64,000 nucleotides of DNA. Source: Virgibacillus halodenitrificans JCM 12304. GTDB taxonomy: Bacteria; Bacillota; Bacilli; Bacillales; Amphibacillaceae. Numbering within the stretch: the first letter of the stretch is position 1; each line of letters opens with the position of its first letter. Below the pieces are notes generated by a model. That model was not told the origin of the DNA. It was given only the letters and a program-made list of their open reading frames with translations, and ran no database searches. Below, piece after piece: positions 38,151 through 47,438 of the stretch. A program made the translations under genes and the position numbers. The stretch is taken from positions 1 through 64,000 of the forward strand of contig NZ_BAZS01000008.1 in assembly GCF_001310895.1 (NCBI RefSeq). Direction: 5' to 3'.

Positions 38151-39006
38151 GTGACTTCCCACCCTTCTGATGTAGCTGAAGTAAAGTAGATAATACATGC
38201 TTCAACTGGTGTCGATGAACTACTTTATCCAATTGGCCATGTTTTAATTGAAATTCAGCTGTTTGGAAATCATCAGGCAGTTTTTCGCGAATAGTTTGCT
38301 CAATGATTCTTCTCCCGGCGAAACCAATTAAGGCACCAGGTTCAGCAAAATTATAATCTCCTAATGAAGCAAAACTAGCAGATACACCACCTGTTGTTGG
38401 GTGCGTCATAACAGAAACCATTAATCCACCTGCTTTACTGAATCGTTTAATAGCAATAGACGTCTTAGTCATTTGCATTAAGCTGAGCACGCCCTCTTGC
38501 ATTCGGGCCCCTCCAGACGCAGTAAAAATAATAAAAGGAATGGATTCATCCTTAGCATTTTCAATCGCACGTGCGATCTTCTCGCCTACCACAGAACCCA
38601 TGGATCCCATTCGGAAAGTTGAATCCATCACAGCAAAAGCTACGCGATGGCCTTCTATTGTTCCTTCTCCTGTAACCACACCTTCATTCAAGCCTGTTTT
38701 TTCACGGTCTTTTTTCATTTTCTCTTCATAGTCCGGAAAATCAAGCGGATTACTCGTAATCAACTGCTTGTCCCATTCTTGAAAACTATTTTCATCAAAT
38801 AAGGAATCAATACGCTCCCAAGCAGTTAATGTATGATGATAGTTACAATTAGGACAAACATTTACGTTTTTCTTCATTTCTTTTCTATAATAAATTTTAT
38901 GACATCCTTTGCATTTCTGCATTAATCCTTCGGGAACATCTGTTTTTGCCTGTTCACTTGGTATGGATGCATACTTTTTTCGCTTGCCAAAAAAATCCTT
39001 AAGCAA
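38134..39006 (-). CDS. accD: acetyl-CoA carboxylase carboxyltransferase subunit beta
   Basis: 290 aa partner of AccA. N-terminal zinc finger (KCKGC ... VCPNC, ~residues 31-53), then [26 protein letters not shown] and [16 protein letters not shown]. The start is TTG at 39006, 7 bases after AGGAGG, giving [21 protein letters not shown] like the B. subtilis N-terminus. Both acc genes thus start with TTG, which may match their outputs. Confidence 0.95.
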   Translation of the reverse strand: MLKDFFGKRKKYASIPSEQAKTDVPEGLMQKCKGCHKIYYRKEMKKNVNVCPNCNYHHTLTAWERIDSLFDENSFQEWDKQLITSNPLDFPDYEEKMKKDREKTGLNEGVVTGEGTIEGHRVAFAVMDSTFRMGSMGSVVGEKIARAIENAKDESIPFIIFTASGGARMQEGVLSLMQMTKTSIAIKRFSKAGGLMVSVMTHPTTGGVSASFASLGDYNFAEPGALIGFAGRRIIEQTIREKLPDDFQTAEFQLKHGQLDKVVHRHQLKHVLSTLLQLHQKGGKSLETNS

Positions 39007-39171
39007 GATGACTCCTCCTTTTCGAACCAAACCTATAGCTGCAAAGCAAGCTTTAAGCTAAAAGCCTATTAAAGTTTCTGCCCTTACAACTTAGCTACAC
39101 TTTTCCTTCACTATAATACATTTCTTTTAAAAAGACTGTCATAAAACGTCGAGCTCATAAATTAATCTTAA

Positions 39172-39795
39172 TTACGAACATGTATATTTTTCAAATAGAT
39201 TCTCGATCTCCATATATACATTTCTTTTGTATATATCAACTAATTCTACATAAAATGAATCTACTAGTTTTTGTTCTGGCATTGTAACAGAGAATTCATC
39301 CATTAATTGCCATATTCTCTGCATCAAAAGATTATCTGTTTTGACAGCTAAATGAGTGAAAAAAGCAGTATGTCTTTCAGTATCACTCATTTTTGAATCA
39401 GTTAATAAGTTCTCCATCTTCTGCAGATCATCTTCAGTTAGCTGTTTATAAGCTAACTTAGCACATTCCTTTTCTATTATACGTTTAGAAATTAATAAAT
39501 CTTTTTTGGTACCATTCCCTTGCAAAATAAAAGAAGAAAGGATTTCAACTGTCTGATAAGGTCGGTACGTACTTATAAAGGTACCTTCCCCATGCTTCGT
39601 CTCAATTAATCCCAATAATTCCATTGCTCTTAAAGCTTCTCTGATTGATGATCTCCCTGCTTGAAGCCTATCAGCTAATTCCCGTTCAGAGGGTAATTTA
39701 TCTCCAGGCTTCAAATCATGATGGTCAATAAATTTCCGGATTTCCTGAAGAATTTCCTGATATACTTTTTGCTTAGGTGACATGGGCACTGCCAT
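39172..39795 (-). CDS. GntR/FadR-type transcriptional regulator
   Basis: 207 aa. N-terminal GntR winged helix: KVYQEILQEIRKFI, LKPGDKLPSERELADRLQAGRSSIREALRAMELLGLI and HGEGTFIS (residues ~8-76). The rest is an all-helical ligand domain of the FCD type, a little shorter than usual. It lies between the malic enzyme and accDA on the same strand, so pyruvate/malate or malonyl-CoA metabolism is a plausible target; this is inferred. AAGGGAG precedes the ATG. Confidence 0.85.
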   Translation of the reverse strand: MAVPMSPKQKVYQEILQEIRKFIDHHDLKPGDKLPSERELADRLQAGRSSIREALRAMELLGLIETKHGEGTFISTYRPYQTVEILSSFILQGNGTKKDLLISKRIIEKECAKLAYKQLTEDDLQKMENLLTDSKMSDTERHTAFFTHLAVKTDNLLMQRIWQLMDEFSVTMPEQKLVDSFYVELVDIYKRNVYMEIENLFEKYTCS

Positions 39796-39818
39796 GGTTC
39801 ACTCCCTTAAACCACATT

Positions 39819-41054
39819 TTATTGATCAATCTGAGTTAATCTCCGAGTTTTCTCTGCGACTTCCTCAGGGTCAACTTCAATTCTTGCTACACCGGATTCC
39901 ATTGCCGCTTGGGCCACACTTTTGGCAACAATTGGTGCAACACGGGCATCAAAAGGAGCTGGAATTACATAATCTTCATTTAACTCGTCCTCTCCAATTA
40001 GAGAAGCGATTGCTTCGGCAGCTGCTACTTTCATTTTCTCATTAATCCTAGTTGCCCGGACATCTAGCGCACCACGGAAAATACCGGGGAAAGCCAACAC
40101 ATTATTCACCTGGTTTGGAAAGTCAGATCTACCGGTACCTATAACTCTTGCCCCAGCCTCTTTTGCATTTTCAGGCATGATTTCCGGATCAGGATTAGCC
40201 ATAGCAAAAATTATTGCATCTTCGTTCATTTTCTTTACCATATCAGAAGTTAAGGCACCACCTACAGATACACCAATAAATACATCCGCATCCTCTAACA
40301 TTTCTTCAAGAGACCCTTCTTTTTTTGCCAGATTAGTAAATTTAGCGACATTCTCTTTCACTTCATTCATACCGTATGGGCGATCTTCAAAGATGGCTCC
40401 TTTTGAATCACACATAATCATTTCGCGAACACCGAAGCTATATAATAATTTAATAATTGCTATACCAGCGGCACCTGCTCCGTTTGCCACTACTTTAATA
40501 TCAGAGAAAGATTTCCCTACCAATTTTAATGCATTAATCAATCCTGCTACTGTTACAATAGCTGTTCCATGCTGATCATCATGAAAGATTGGTATATTCG
40601 TTTCTTTCTTTAGACGCTCTTCTATGACAAAGCAATTAGGTGCTGCTATATCTTCCAGATTTACGCCTCCGAATGTTGGTTCCATTAGCTTAACTGTTTG
40701 AACAATTTCTTCTATATCATGGGTATTCAGACAGATAGGGAAGGAATCTACTCCTGCGAAGCTTTTAAACAAGACAGACTTCCCTTCCATTACTGGCAAC
40801 GCAGCCTCAGGACCAATATTTCCTAAACCCAATACAGCAGAACCATCACTCACAACTGCAACCATATTTCCTTTCATTGTATAATCATATACTGTTTCTT
40901 TACGTTCATATATCTCTTTACATGGTTCTGCCACACCAGGAGAGTAAGCAAGACTTAAATCCTTAGCATTACGAACCGGAATTTTTGAGTTCGTTGTTAA
41001 TTTCCCTTTATTTACTTTATGAATATGCAATGCTTCATCTCTTAAGCTTGCCAT
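39819..41054 (-). CDS. ytsJ: NADP-dependent malic enzyme (YtsJ-like)
   Basis: 411 aa, the length of B. subtilis YtsJ. Decarboxylates malate to pyruvate. Malic enzyme N-domain with LSLAYSPGVAEPC, VVSDGSAVLGLGNIG and metal-binding IFHDDQHGTAIV; NAD(P) domain with ANGAGAAGIAI, AMANPDPEIMP and LAFPGIFRGALDVRA. The ATG at 41054 is preferred; a GTG four codons earlier lies in the AAGGAGTGG ribosome site. Confidence 0.92.
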   Translation of the reverse strand: MASLRDEALHIHKVNKGKLTTNSKIPVRNAKDLSLAYSPGVAEPCKEIYERKETVYDYTMKGNMVAVVSDGSAVLGLGNIGPEAALPVMEGKSVLFKSFAGVDSFPICLNTHDIEEIVQTVKLMEPTFGGVNLEDIAAPNCFVIEERLKKETNIPIFHDDQHGTAIVTVAGLINALKLVGKSFSDIKVVANGAGAAGIAIIKLLYSFGVREMIMCDSKGAIFEDRPYGMNEVKENVAKFTNLAKKEGSLEEMLEDADVFIGVSVGGALTSDMVKKMNEDAIIFAMANPDPEIMPENAKEAGARVIGTGRSDFPNQVNNVLAFPGIFRGALDVRATRINEKMKVAAAEAIASLIGEDELNEDYVIPAPFDARVAPIVAKSVAQAAMESGVARIEVDPEEVAEKTRRLTQIDQ

Positions 41055-41176
41055 TTCAATTACCACTCCTTATCCCATATCTAATTGTATTTTAATAATT
41101 TTATACGCACGCAAAGTGGTCAGACCACCCTTAACTTCTTAATTATAACAGATGGTATTTATGTGTAAAGTATTGA

Positions 41177-44100
41177 TTACTTGCTCTTGTTATCCAAAAC
41201 TACACATGTTTTTCCAAAATGGCCTGTCATTTCGTTTAAACATTCCGTTGTTGGATGAATGGCAACATCTTTTAATTGGTATGTGATTCGATCATGTTCC
41301 AAATATACTAAAACTGGAGTAGTCCCTGGATATCGCCTTGCTATTTTTTTAATAAGCACTAACCCTTCTTCTTTATTATGAGGGGAGAGCTTTATAAACA
41401 GCCTTCGGTTATCAACATGCGGCAGCTCCACTTCATCCAATGGCTTCATATCTCCCAGTACCCATTGTAATCTACCGCTTCTGTTTTCTACCTTACCTGT
41501 TATAGCTACCAGTTGTTCCTCCTTTATCCATCTGCTCACATCTCGATATAAATCCGGAAACATAACCGCCTCCATTTCTCCTGTCTCATCCCCTAAGGTA
41601 AGAAACGCCATGGAGTCTCCACGCTTCGTTCGTATCACTTTCATGGATTGGATAACTGCCCCCGCTTTGCTATTTCTTCGCCCAACCAACTGTTCTGCCT
41701 TAAGTAGTGTAGTGAACCCTCCTTGTTGCAATTTATTTCGGTAACTTTTAAGTGGATGACTTGATAGATATATTCCTACCAATTCTTTTTCATCTGTCAA
41801 TTTTTTAAATTGGCTAAAGTCTTCAATGTCTACATAATTTGCTTCCAATTCCAATTTGTCCTGGAATAAGCTGGGTTGATCATTAAATTCCCTGAATAGT
41901 TCTCCTTGTTCCAATGCCTGATCTATGGATGCAAGCAGACTTGCCCGATTTTCATAGGTTTCATCAAAAGCTCCAGCCATAATGAGGTTCTCCAATATTT
42001 TCCGATTAATAATTTTCAGAGGTACTCGCATGCAAAAATCAAATATATTTTTAAATCGTCCATCTTTTCGAATACGGATAATCTCTCTAATTACTTGATT
42101 ACCAATTCCTTTAATACTTAACAGCCCAATTCGTACTTTATTCCCTTCCACAGAATATTTTCCAAAACTGTGATTTATCGATGGAGGCGCAACTTCCACT
42201 CCAAGCCCTTTTATTTCTTTAATATATTGCTGTATTTTTTCTTGCTGACCAGCAATAGAACTTAATAACTCTGCAAAGAAATGTGCAGGAAAATGCGCTT
42301 TAAAATAGGCCAGCTGATAAGAAATTTTACTATAAGCTACCGCATGGCTTCGGTTAAACCCATAATTGGAAAACTTAACAATCCAATCAAAAATTTCCTC
42401 TGCGACTGTTTTATCGTAACCATTAGACAGACAGCCTTTAATAAACGCTTCTTTTTGCTCTCCCATCACTTCCTGCTGTTTCTTACTGACAGCTCTCCGT
42501 AAAATATCGGCCTCACCAAGGGTAAAACCGGCAATCTGATGAGCTATTTGCATAATTTGTTCCTGATATACTAATACGCCATACGTTTTGCTTAGAATGG
42601 GGGCAAGATCTGGATGTGGATAGGTAGTCTCTTCCATTCGGTGCTTCCTGTTAATATAAGTAGGAATATAATCCATTGGACCGGGACGATACAAAGCATT
42701 AACCGCAACGAGATCTTCAAATTCAGTGGGTTTCAATCGTTTAAGTACTTGTTGCATACCTTGAGATTCAAATTGAAAAACCCCATTTGTATTCCCCGCT
42801 TTTAGAAGTTGAAACGTCTTTTCGTCCTGTTCAGGAAGATGCTCCAAATCTATTCTCCTTCGAGTGGAGTAATAAATTGTTTCTTTCATTTTTTCTAAAA
42901 GTGTAAGATTTCGCAACCCCAATAAATCAATTTTTAACAATCCTACTGCTTCTAAATCATTCATTGGATATTGGGTCAGGAGTCCTTCATTAGCCCCAAC
43001 GGTTAAAGGAATATGTTCCATGAGCGGTTCTTCGCTAATTACTATTCCTGCTGCATGTGTAGAAATATGTCTGGGAATTCCTTCTAATTTTGTAGCTATA
43101 GAAAACAAAACCTTTAACTTTTCCGATTGTTTAACATAAGCTTTAAGCTCGCCTGATTCATTGATAATGTCAATAATTCGTTTATGACCTTGGAGGTTTT
43201 TTAAAACAAAGTTACTATCTTCCTGTCCGATATTTAGTGTTTTTAAAAGTTCCCTAATTAATGATCTCGCTGCAAATGTTCCAAAAGTAATGATTTGTGC
43301 AACATGCTTTTCCCCATATTTTTCTTTCACATAATCAATTACTTCATCTCTTCTTCTATCCGAAAAATCTATATCAATATCTGGCATTGTTACTCTCTCC
43401 GGGTTCAGAAACCTTTCAAAAAGCAGATCAAAACGGATCGGATCGACATCAGTAATGCCTAGGACATATGCTACTAACGACCCAGCAGCCGACCCTCTCC
43501 CTGGCCCCACCAGTATGTTATTTTTTTTCGCATATGCTATAAAATCAGACACGATTAAAAAATAATCACTGAATTTCATGGATTTAATGACTTGTAGTTC
43601 ATACGTTAATCTTTCCGTTATTTCTTTTGTAATTGTTTGGTACCTTCTATCTAATCGATTCCAGCATTCCTTCTCCAAATACGTATGTACATCTTCATTA
43701 ACATTCAATGGATATGCAGGAATCATACGCTTGGTAAAGTCAAAGGTTACCACACAGTTAGCACTGATTTGCTGATTATGCTTATATGCCTCAGGCCAAG
43801 TCTGTTGGAACAGCCCCAGCATTTCTGATGGTGATTTTAAATAACGTTGTCTTACTTCAGGTCCCGACAAACGCATATCCCATTCTTTCCCCTGCTTCAT
43901 AGCTTGTAAGCAATCAAATGCCACTTCATCTTTTTCGTTTAGATAACGAACATCCTGTAATGCTACCACAGGAAAAGGCTGAATCTGGTAAAAATGATGA
44001 AGCTTGTAGTTAATAATTCTCTCATCCTCTGTTCCATGATCTGCAATGCCAATATAAAAACTTTCATCCGGAAACACAGCTTGTCTTGTATGGATATAGG

Positions 44101-44527
44101 AATTAATATCGGGATCTTCTGCCTTTATTAAAGAAGTCAGTTGTGATTGGGCAGCAGGAATAATACCAAACAATTCATTGGTATAGTGAGATAGTTGATC
44201 TAAGGTTATATGGCTACTTTTATTCTCCTGCAAGAATGTACTAAGCTTCATCAAATCATGATAGCCAGTATTATTTTTAGCTAATAAAATACAGGACTCC
44301 AGTGAGCCGTCTTCTAATAGAATACTTGTAACCATACCGATGATTGGCTTTATCCCCTTCTGTACACAAGCTTTATAAAAAGAGACAGCACCGTACAACA
44401 CATTTTCATCTGTTAAGGCAAGTGTATTAAACTGAAGTTCATTTGCTTTATTTACTAATTTATCAATGGTTATAGTGCTGTTCATCAGGCTATAACCTGT
44501 TCTCACCTGTAAATGAGTGTATGACAT
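41177..44527 (-). CDS. dnaE: DNA polymerase III alpha subunit DnaE
   Basis: 1116 aa C-family polymerase. In Firmicutes DnaE extends RNA primers before handing over to PolC. PHP domain at the start (YTHLQVRTGYSLMNSTITID); catalytic Asp triad in GPGRGSAAGSLVAYVLGIT and PDIDIDFSDRRRDEVIDYV; finger region with ALYRPGPMDYIP and YGVLVYQEQIM; then HhH, OB fold (~residue 960) and C-terminal tail. Same length as B. subtilis DnaE. Single gene, divergent from ytrH. Confidence 0.97.
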   Translation of the reverse strand: MSYTHLQVRTGYSLMNSTITIDKLVNKANELQFNTLALTDENVLYGAVSFYKACVQKGIKPIIGMVTSILLEDGSLESCILLAKNNTGYHDLMKLSTFLQENKSSHITLDQLSHYTNELFGIIPAAQSQLTSLIKAEDPDINSYIHTRQAVFPDESFYIGIADHGTEDERIINYKLHHFYQIQPFPVVALQDVRYLNEKDEVAFDCLQAMKQGKEWDMRLSGPEVRQRYLKSPSEMLGLFQQTWPEAYKHNQQISANCVVTFDFTKRMIPAYPLNVNEDVHTYLEKECWNRLDRRYQTITKEITERLTYELQVIKSMKFSDYFLIVSDFIAYAKKNNILVGPGRGSAAGSLVAYVLGITDVDPIRFDLLFERFLNPERVTMPDIDIDFSDRRRDEVIDYVKEKYGEKHVAQIITFGTFAARSLIRELLKTLNIGQEDSNFVLKNLQGHKRIIDIINESGELKAYVKQSEKLKVLFSIATKLEGIPRHISTHAAGIVISEEPLMEHIPLTVGANEGLLTQYPMNDLEAVGLLKIDLLGLRNLTLLEKMKETIYYSTRRRIDLEHLPEQDEKTFQLLKAGNTNGVFQFESQGMQQVLKRLKPTEFEDLVAVNALYRPGPMDYIPTYINRKHRMEETTYPHPDLAPILSKTYGVLVYQEQIMQIAHQIAGFTLGEADILRRAVSKKQQEVMGEQKEAFIKGCLSNGYDKTVAEEIFDWIVKFSNYGFNRSHAVAYSKISYQLAYFKAHFPAHFFAELLSSIAGQQEKIQQYIKEIKGLGVEVAPPSINHSFGKYSVEGNKVRIGLLSIKGIGNQVIREIIRIRKDGRFKNIFDFCMRVPLKIINRKILENLIMAGAFDETYENRASLLASIDQALEQGELFREFNDQPSLFQDKLELEANYVDIEDFSQFKKLTDEKELVGIYLSSHPLKSYRNKLQQGGFTTLLKAEQLVGRRNSKAGAVIQSMKVIRTKRGDSMAFLTLGDETGEMEAVMFPDLYRDVSRWIKEEQLVAITGKVENRSGRLQWVLGDMKPLDEVELPHVDNRRLFIKLSPHNKEEGLVLIKKIARRYPGTTPVLVYLEHDRITYQLKDVAIHPTTECLNEMTGHFGKTCVVLDNKSK

Positions 44528-44605
44528 AATATCCCGCCTTCTAGTTCTCTACCTTCTATTATAACAATCTCCAGAGAACATGCATACGGATTACCTGTGA
44601 GATTA

Positions 44606-44634
44606 TCATAACCATCCTTATCTTTTCATAAAAT
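44606..44634 (+). promoter_or_regulatory. possible sigma-E promoter of ytrHI
   Basis: TCATAAC, 14 bases, CATAAAAT: a partial match to the mother-cell sigma-E pattern (KMATATT-14-CATACAMT), with 7 of 8 in the -10. ytrHI is sigma-E dependent in B. subtilis, which supports the guess. Confidence 0.35.
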
Positions 44635-44668
44635 AATAGAAGCATGTCCTAGAAGGAGTGTGTATGTA

Positions 44669-45001
44669 GTGGAAGAACGTTTTTTTGCATCGTTTATTCA
44701 TTGTTACTTTATTGCGTTTGGTGTCATTATTGGTGGAGCCATAATCGGGAGTATCGGATCTTTTCTTACTGGGGAAGCGCCTATAACCGCTATCAACAGA
44801 ATCGCTAAAAGCTTACGTATATGGGCCATTGTAGCTGCTATTGGGGGTACATTTGATGCGATTGCTAATTTCGAGAAGGGGCTATTGGATGGTTCTACCT
44901 TGGATTTGGTGAAACAGATTTTATTTATTGTTTCTGCAATGGGAGGAGTTAAAACAGCTATCTTATTAATTGAATGGCTAATTCAGGAGGAAATCACATA
45001 A
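44669..45001 (+). CDS. ytrH: sporulation membrane protein YtrH
   Basis: 110 aa with three hydrophobic stretches (FIAFGVIIGGAIIGSIGSF, IWAIVAAIGGTFDAI, ILFIVSAMGGVKTAILLIEW). Matches YtrH, needed for spore stability in B. subtilis. The start is put at GTG 44669, 10 bases after AAGGAG; an earlier GTG at 44660 overlaps that site. Its stop shares a base with the ytrI start. Confidence 0.85.
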   Translation: MEERFFASFIHCYFIAFGVIIGGAIIGSIGSFLTGEAPITAINRIAKSLRIWAIVAAIGGTFDAIANFEKGLLDGSTLDLVKQILFIVSAMGGVKTAILLIEWLIQEEIT

Positions 45002-45507
45002 TGCATATCCCTCCATACCATAAAAAAGTCACTTGGCAACGTTTCTTTGTAGGTATGTTATTCGGTGGTGTTATAGCCTACTGTACGCTTATATATATGT
45101 ATGGTGAGATGTATGAGCAACTCTTAAAAGAAAATCGGGAATATCGCACAGAATTAACCGAGTTAAGAGATTTAAACGAGGCGCTTCTTCAGGATAAAAA
45201 AGATTTAAACGAAAAATCGAAGGAACCTCTTACTGTTGAAACTATAGAAATTAACATCGCTAATAAGAATGAATATCGTTTAGACCGGTTAATCGTTCAT
45301 GATTTAGAAGAAATGGTGAAAAAGGAAATAAAACATATTATAGGTAGAGATATTTCCATTATTGACAAAAGTGATGATCTTCTAATTTCCTCTATCGAGA
45401 ACAAAAACTTTACTGTAGATGAATTTACTTATTCATTTAAAGTGGAGAAGCTAGCGATCATCTCCCAAACAGTGAAGTTAACACTTCATGCAGAACTTGC
45501 TGATTAA
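45001..45507 (+). CDS. ytrI: sporulation protein YtrI
   Basis: 168 aa, same size as B. subtilis YtrI. One transmembrane helix (~15-35), a coiled coil rich in Glu/Leu (~36-75), then a soluble domain. The ATG at 45001 has CAGGAGG upstream and overlaps the ytrH stop by one base, so the two are coupled. Works with YtrH in sporulation; mechanism unknown. Confidence 0.88.
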   Translation: MHIPPYHKKVTWQRFFVGMLFGGVIAYCTLIYMYGEMYEQLLKENREYRTELTELRDLNEALLQDKKDLNEKSKEPLTVETIEINIANKNEYRLDRLIVHDLEEMVKKEIKHIIGRDISIIDKSDDLLISSIENKNFTVDEFTYSFKVEKLAIISQTVKLTLHAELAD

Positions 45508-45629
45508 TGTGAACGTTTCATGAAATATTTGAAAACGAATGGCAAAGTACAAAAAAATGAAATAAAATAGAATTAGAGACAAATAACTAATTTATTCATA
45601 TACTAATGAACGGGAAAGGAGAGATTGGG

Positions 45630-45827
45630 ATGTTAATCATGAATGAGAGAAGATTACGAGATGAAAAACTCAGACAATTAAAACAAGGTCGCACCGCTTA
45701 TGCTGAATCCGGAGAACTAATTAGGTTGATTAAACGGGAAATTGAGAAGGAGCATCTTCATGTCTATTGTGATGATACAAGAACAGGTTGCTGGTTTATC
45801 CCAATGCCTGACAGTAAAACAAGCTAG
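45630..45827 (+). CDS. small conserved hypothetical protein
   Basis: 65 aa, charged, no membrane segment. N-terminal half helical (NERRLRDEKLRQLKQG), C-terminal half with CDDTRTGCWFIP, where two Cys stand 7 apart. The ATG at 45630 lies 7 bases after AAAGGAGA; ATG 45639 is an alternative. Sits between ytrI and nrnA and ends just before a shared terminator. Function not recognised. Confidence 0.65.
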   Translation: MLIMNERRLRDEKLRQLKQGRTAYAESGELIRLIKREIEKEHLHVYCDDTRTGCWFIPMPDSKTS

Positions 45828-45846
45828 TAATTTCAAACCATATAGA

Positions 45847-45889
45847 AAGTGTGCTGATTTCCTCCCTCCATTATGAAATCAGCACACTT
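45847..45889. terminator. bidirectional terminator between the small gene and nrnA
   Basis: 15-bp perfect stem AAGTGTGCTGATTTC/GAAATCAGCACACTT with a T run on the plus strand. Confidence 0.88.
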
Positions 45890-45891
45890 TT

Positions 45892-46833
45892 TTATTTATA
45901 ATCAGAACATGCTATGTGTAGGTCATTGATAACTTTTTCCGCTTCTTCCCATGTTGGTACAGATGCACCTGCAGCCATAGGATGACCTCCACCATTATAT
46001 TTCGCAGCAATATCATTCACTATAGGTCCTTTTGAACGGAATCGTACCCGTATGAGATCCTCTTCTTCAATAAAGAAGACCCATGCCTTTATACCTTCCA
46101 CTTCTCCTAATACACCAACTAGCTGACCGGTATCTACAGGACTGACCCCAAATTCATTCAATATGTCCCTTGTTAATTTAACCGTACTCATCCCTTCTGG
46201 AGACAATGTGTAATTTGTTAATATATACCCTCGCATTCTTGCTATGGATTCCTTCATACTGTAGATACCATCATAAAGAGCCGTACGGTCAAAATCATAG
46301 GCTACAAGCTCAGCAGCATAATGGAATGTCTTTGTCGTAGTACTAGGGAATAAAAATCTTCCTGTATCACCGACAATTCCTGCATAAATAAGTCTTGCTG
46401 CCTTTACATTCATTGACAATTGATCTTGTAATTCAAGATAAAACTCATAAATCATTTCACTTGTTGAACTCGCATTTGTATCTACCCACCTTAAGTCACC
46501 ATAGGTATCCACATTTGGATGGTGGTCGATCTTGATCAGTTTCTCACCTAAATCATATCTCTGATCACAAATTCGAGCAGCATTTGCGGTATCACAAACG
46601 ATAACTAATGCGCCTTCGTACACTTCCTCCTCAATCGTATCCATTCGCACAAGAAATGTTAGAGATGGATCCTCTTCCCCAACGACATAGACTTTCTTCT
46701 CAGGGAAATTCTCCTTAATTAATTCCATTAATGCCCCTTGAGAACCAAGTGCATCAGGATCTGGTCGTACATGCCTGTGAATAATAATAGTATCAAATGC
46801 TCTAATATCATCTAAAATTTGTCTTGTAATCAT
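45892..46833 (-). CDS. nrnA: oligoribonuclease/pAp phosphatase NrnA
   Basis: 313 aa DHH/DHHA1 protein. Metal and substrate motifs in order: HRHVRPDPDALGS (~residue 19), VCDTAN (~82), IKIDHHP (~104) and GGGHPMAAGAS (~287). It degrades nanoRNAs and pAp in Bacillus (YtqI). Length is typical. Divergent from ytpI. Confidence 0.95.
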   Translation of the reverse strand: MITRQILDDIRAFDTIIIHRHVRPDPDALGSQGALMELIKENFPEKKVYVVGEEDPSLTFLVRMDTIEEEVYEGALVIVCDTANAARICDQRYDLGEKLIKIDHHPNVDTYGDLRWVDTNASSTSEMIYEFYLELQDQLSMNVKAARLIYAGIVGDTGRFLFPSTTTKTFHYAAELVAYDFDRTALYDGIYSMKESIARMRGYILTNYTLSPEGMSTVKLTRDILNEFGVSPVDTGQLVGVLGEVEGIKAWVFFIEEEDLIRVRFRSKGPIVNDIAAKYNGGGHPMAAGASVPTWEEAEKVINDLHIACSDYK

Positions 46834-46990
46834 TTTATGACTCCCATCTCAACTACTCTCCTTAGCTCTACTTCCATACCTTAAGAATTATCACTAATAT
46901 TTGCGGCCACAAAGCAAGCTTTCTCTTTCCTATCCTGATAAAAAAAGTTACAATATATGAGGATATTAAAAAGATAGTAGGAGAGGTTAT

Positions 46991-47284
46991 ATGTTTATAT
47001 TTCCAATCATCATCGTACTTTCACTTGTTTTATATGTATATTATAAAGTCGCCATATTAAAAAGTGAAGATAAATTAACTCAAGCTTATTTTAACGCAAA
47101 ATCCCGAATATGTCTTGGTAGTTTCGTTTTCTTTTTTGGGATAAATCAGTATATTTTTTATCAGACAAGAATTTCTCTTTTTATTGGCATCGTTTTTCTG
47201 ATTTTGGGTGGAATGCAGTTATTAAGAGGAATGAAGGAAGTCAAGCACTACCGTAGTGAATATAGGCGTTTGAATCCCAAATAA
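46991..47284 (+). CDS. ytpI: YtpI-family membrane protein
   Basis: 97 aa with three membrane helices (~2-20, 42-60, 64-80) and the family pattern KSEDKLTQAYFNAKSRI. Function unknown. The neighbours nrnA and ytoI are the same as in B. subtilis. AGGAGAGG precedes the ATG. Confidence 0.85.
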   Translation: MFIFPIIIVLSLVLYVYYKVAILKSEDKLTQAYFNAKSRICLGSFVFFFGINQYIFYQTRISLFIGIVFLILGGMQLLRGMKEVKHYRSEYRRLNPK

Positions 47285-47357
47285 AAGTCCAAGCTCCTAC
47301 AATAAAGGAATAATTCGCGAGGAGTCTGCACATTTTCCCTCCGCTAATTACAAAAAT

Positions 47358-47402
47358 AAATCCGAACCATGATTCATTAGTAGTACGAATCGGTTCGGAT
47401 TT
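47358..47402. terminator. bidirectional terminator between ytpI and ytoI
   Basis: Stem AAATCCGAACC/GGTTCGGATTT with inner GATTC/GAATC helix. Its outer arm is nearly the same as in the sspI terminator. Confidence 0.8.
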
Positions 47403-47438
47403 TCTAATGTATAAATTTTTTATGCCTGCCTCTGTTTT

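Noticed and set aside
45508-45540. cre-like sequence TGTGAACGTTTCATG after ytrI
   Set aside because: Spacing of the half sites is one base short of the cre pattern and it is not near a clear promoter.
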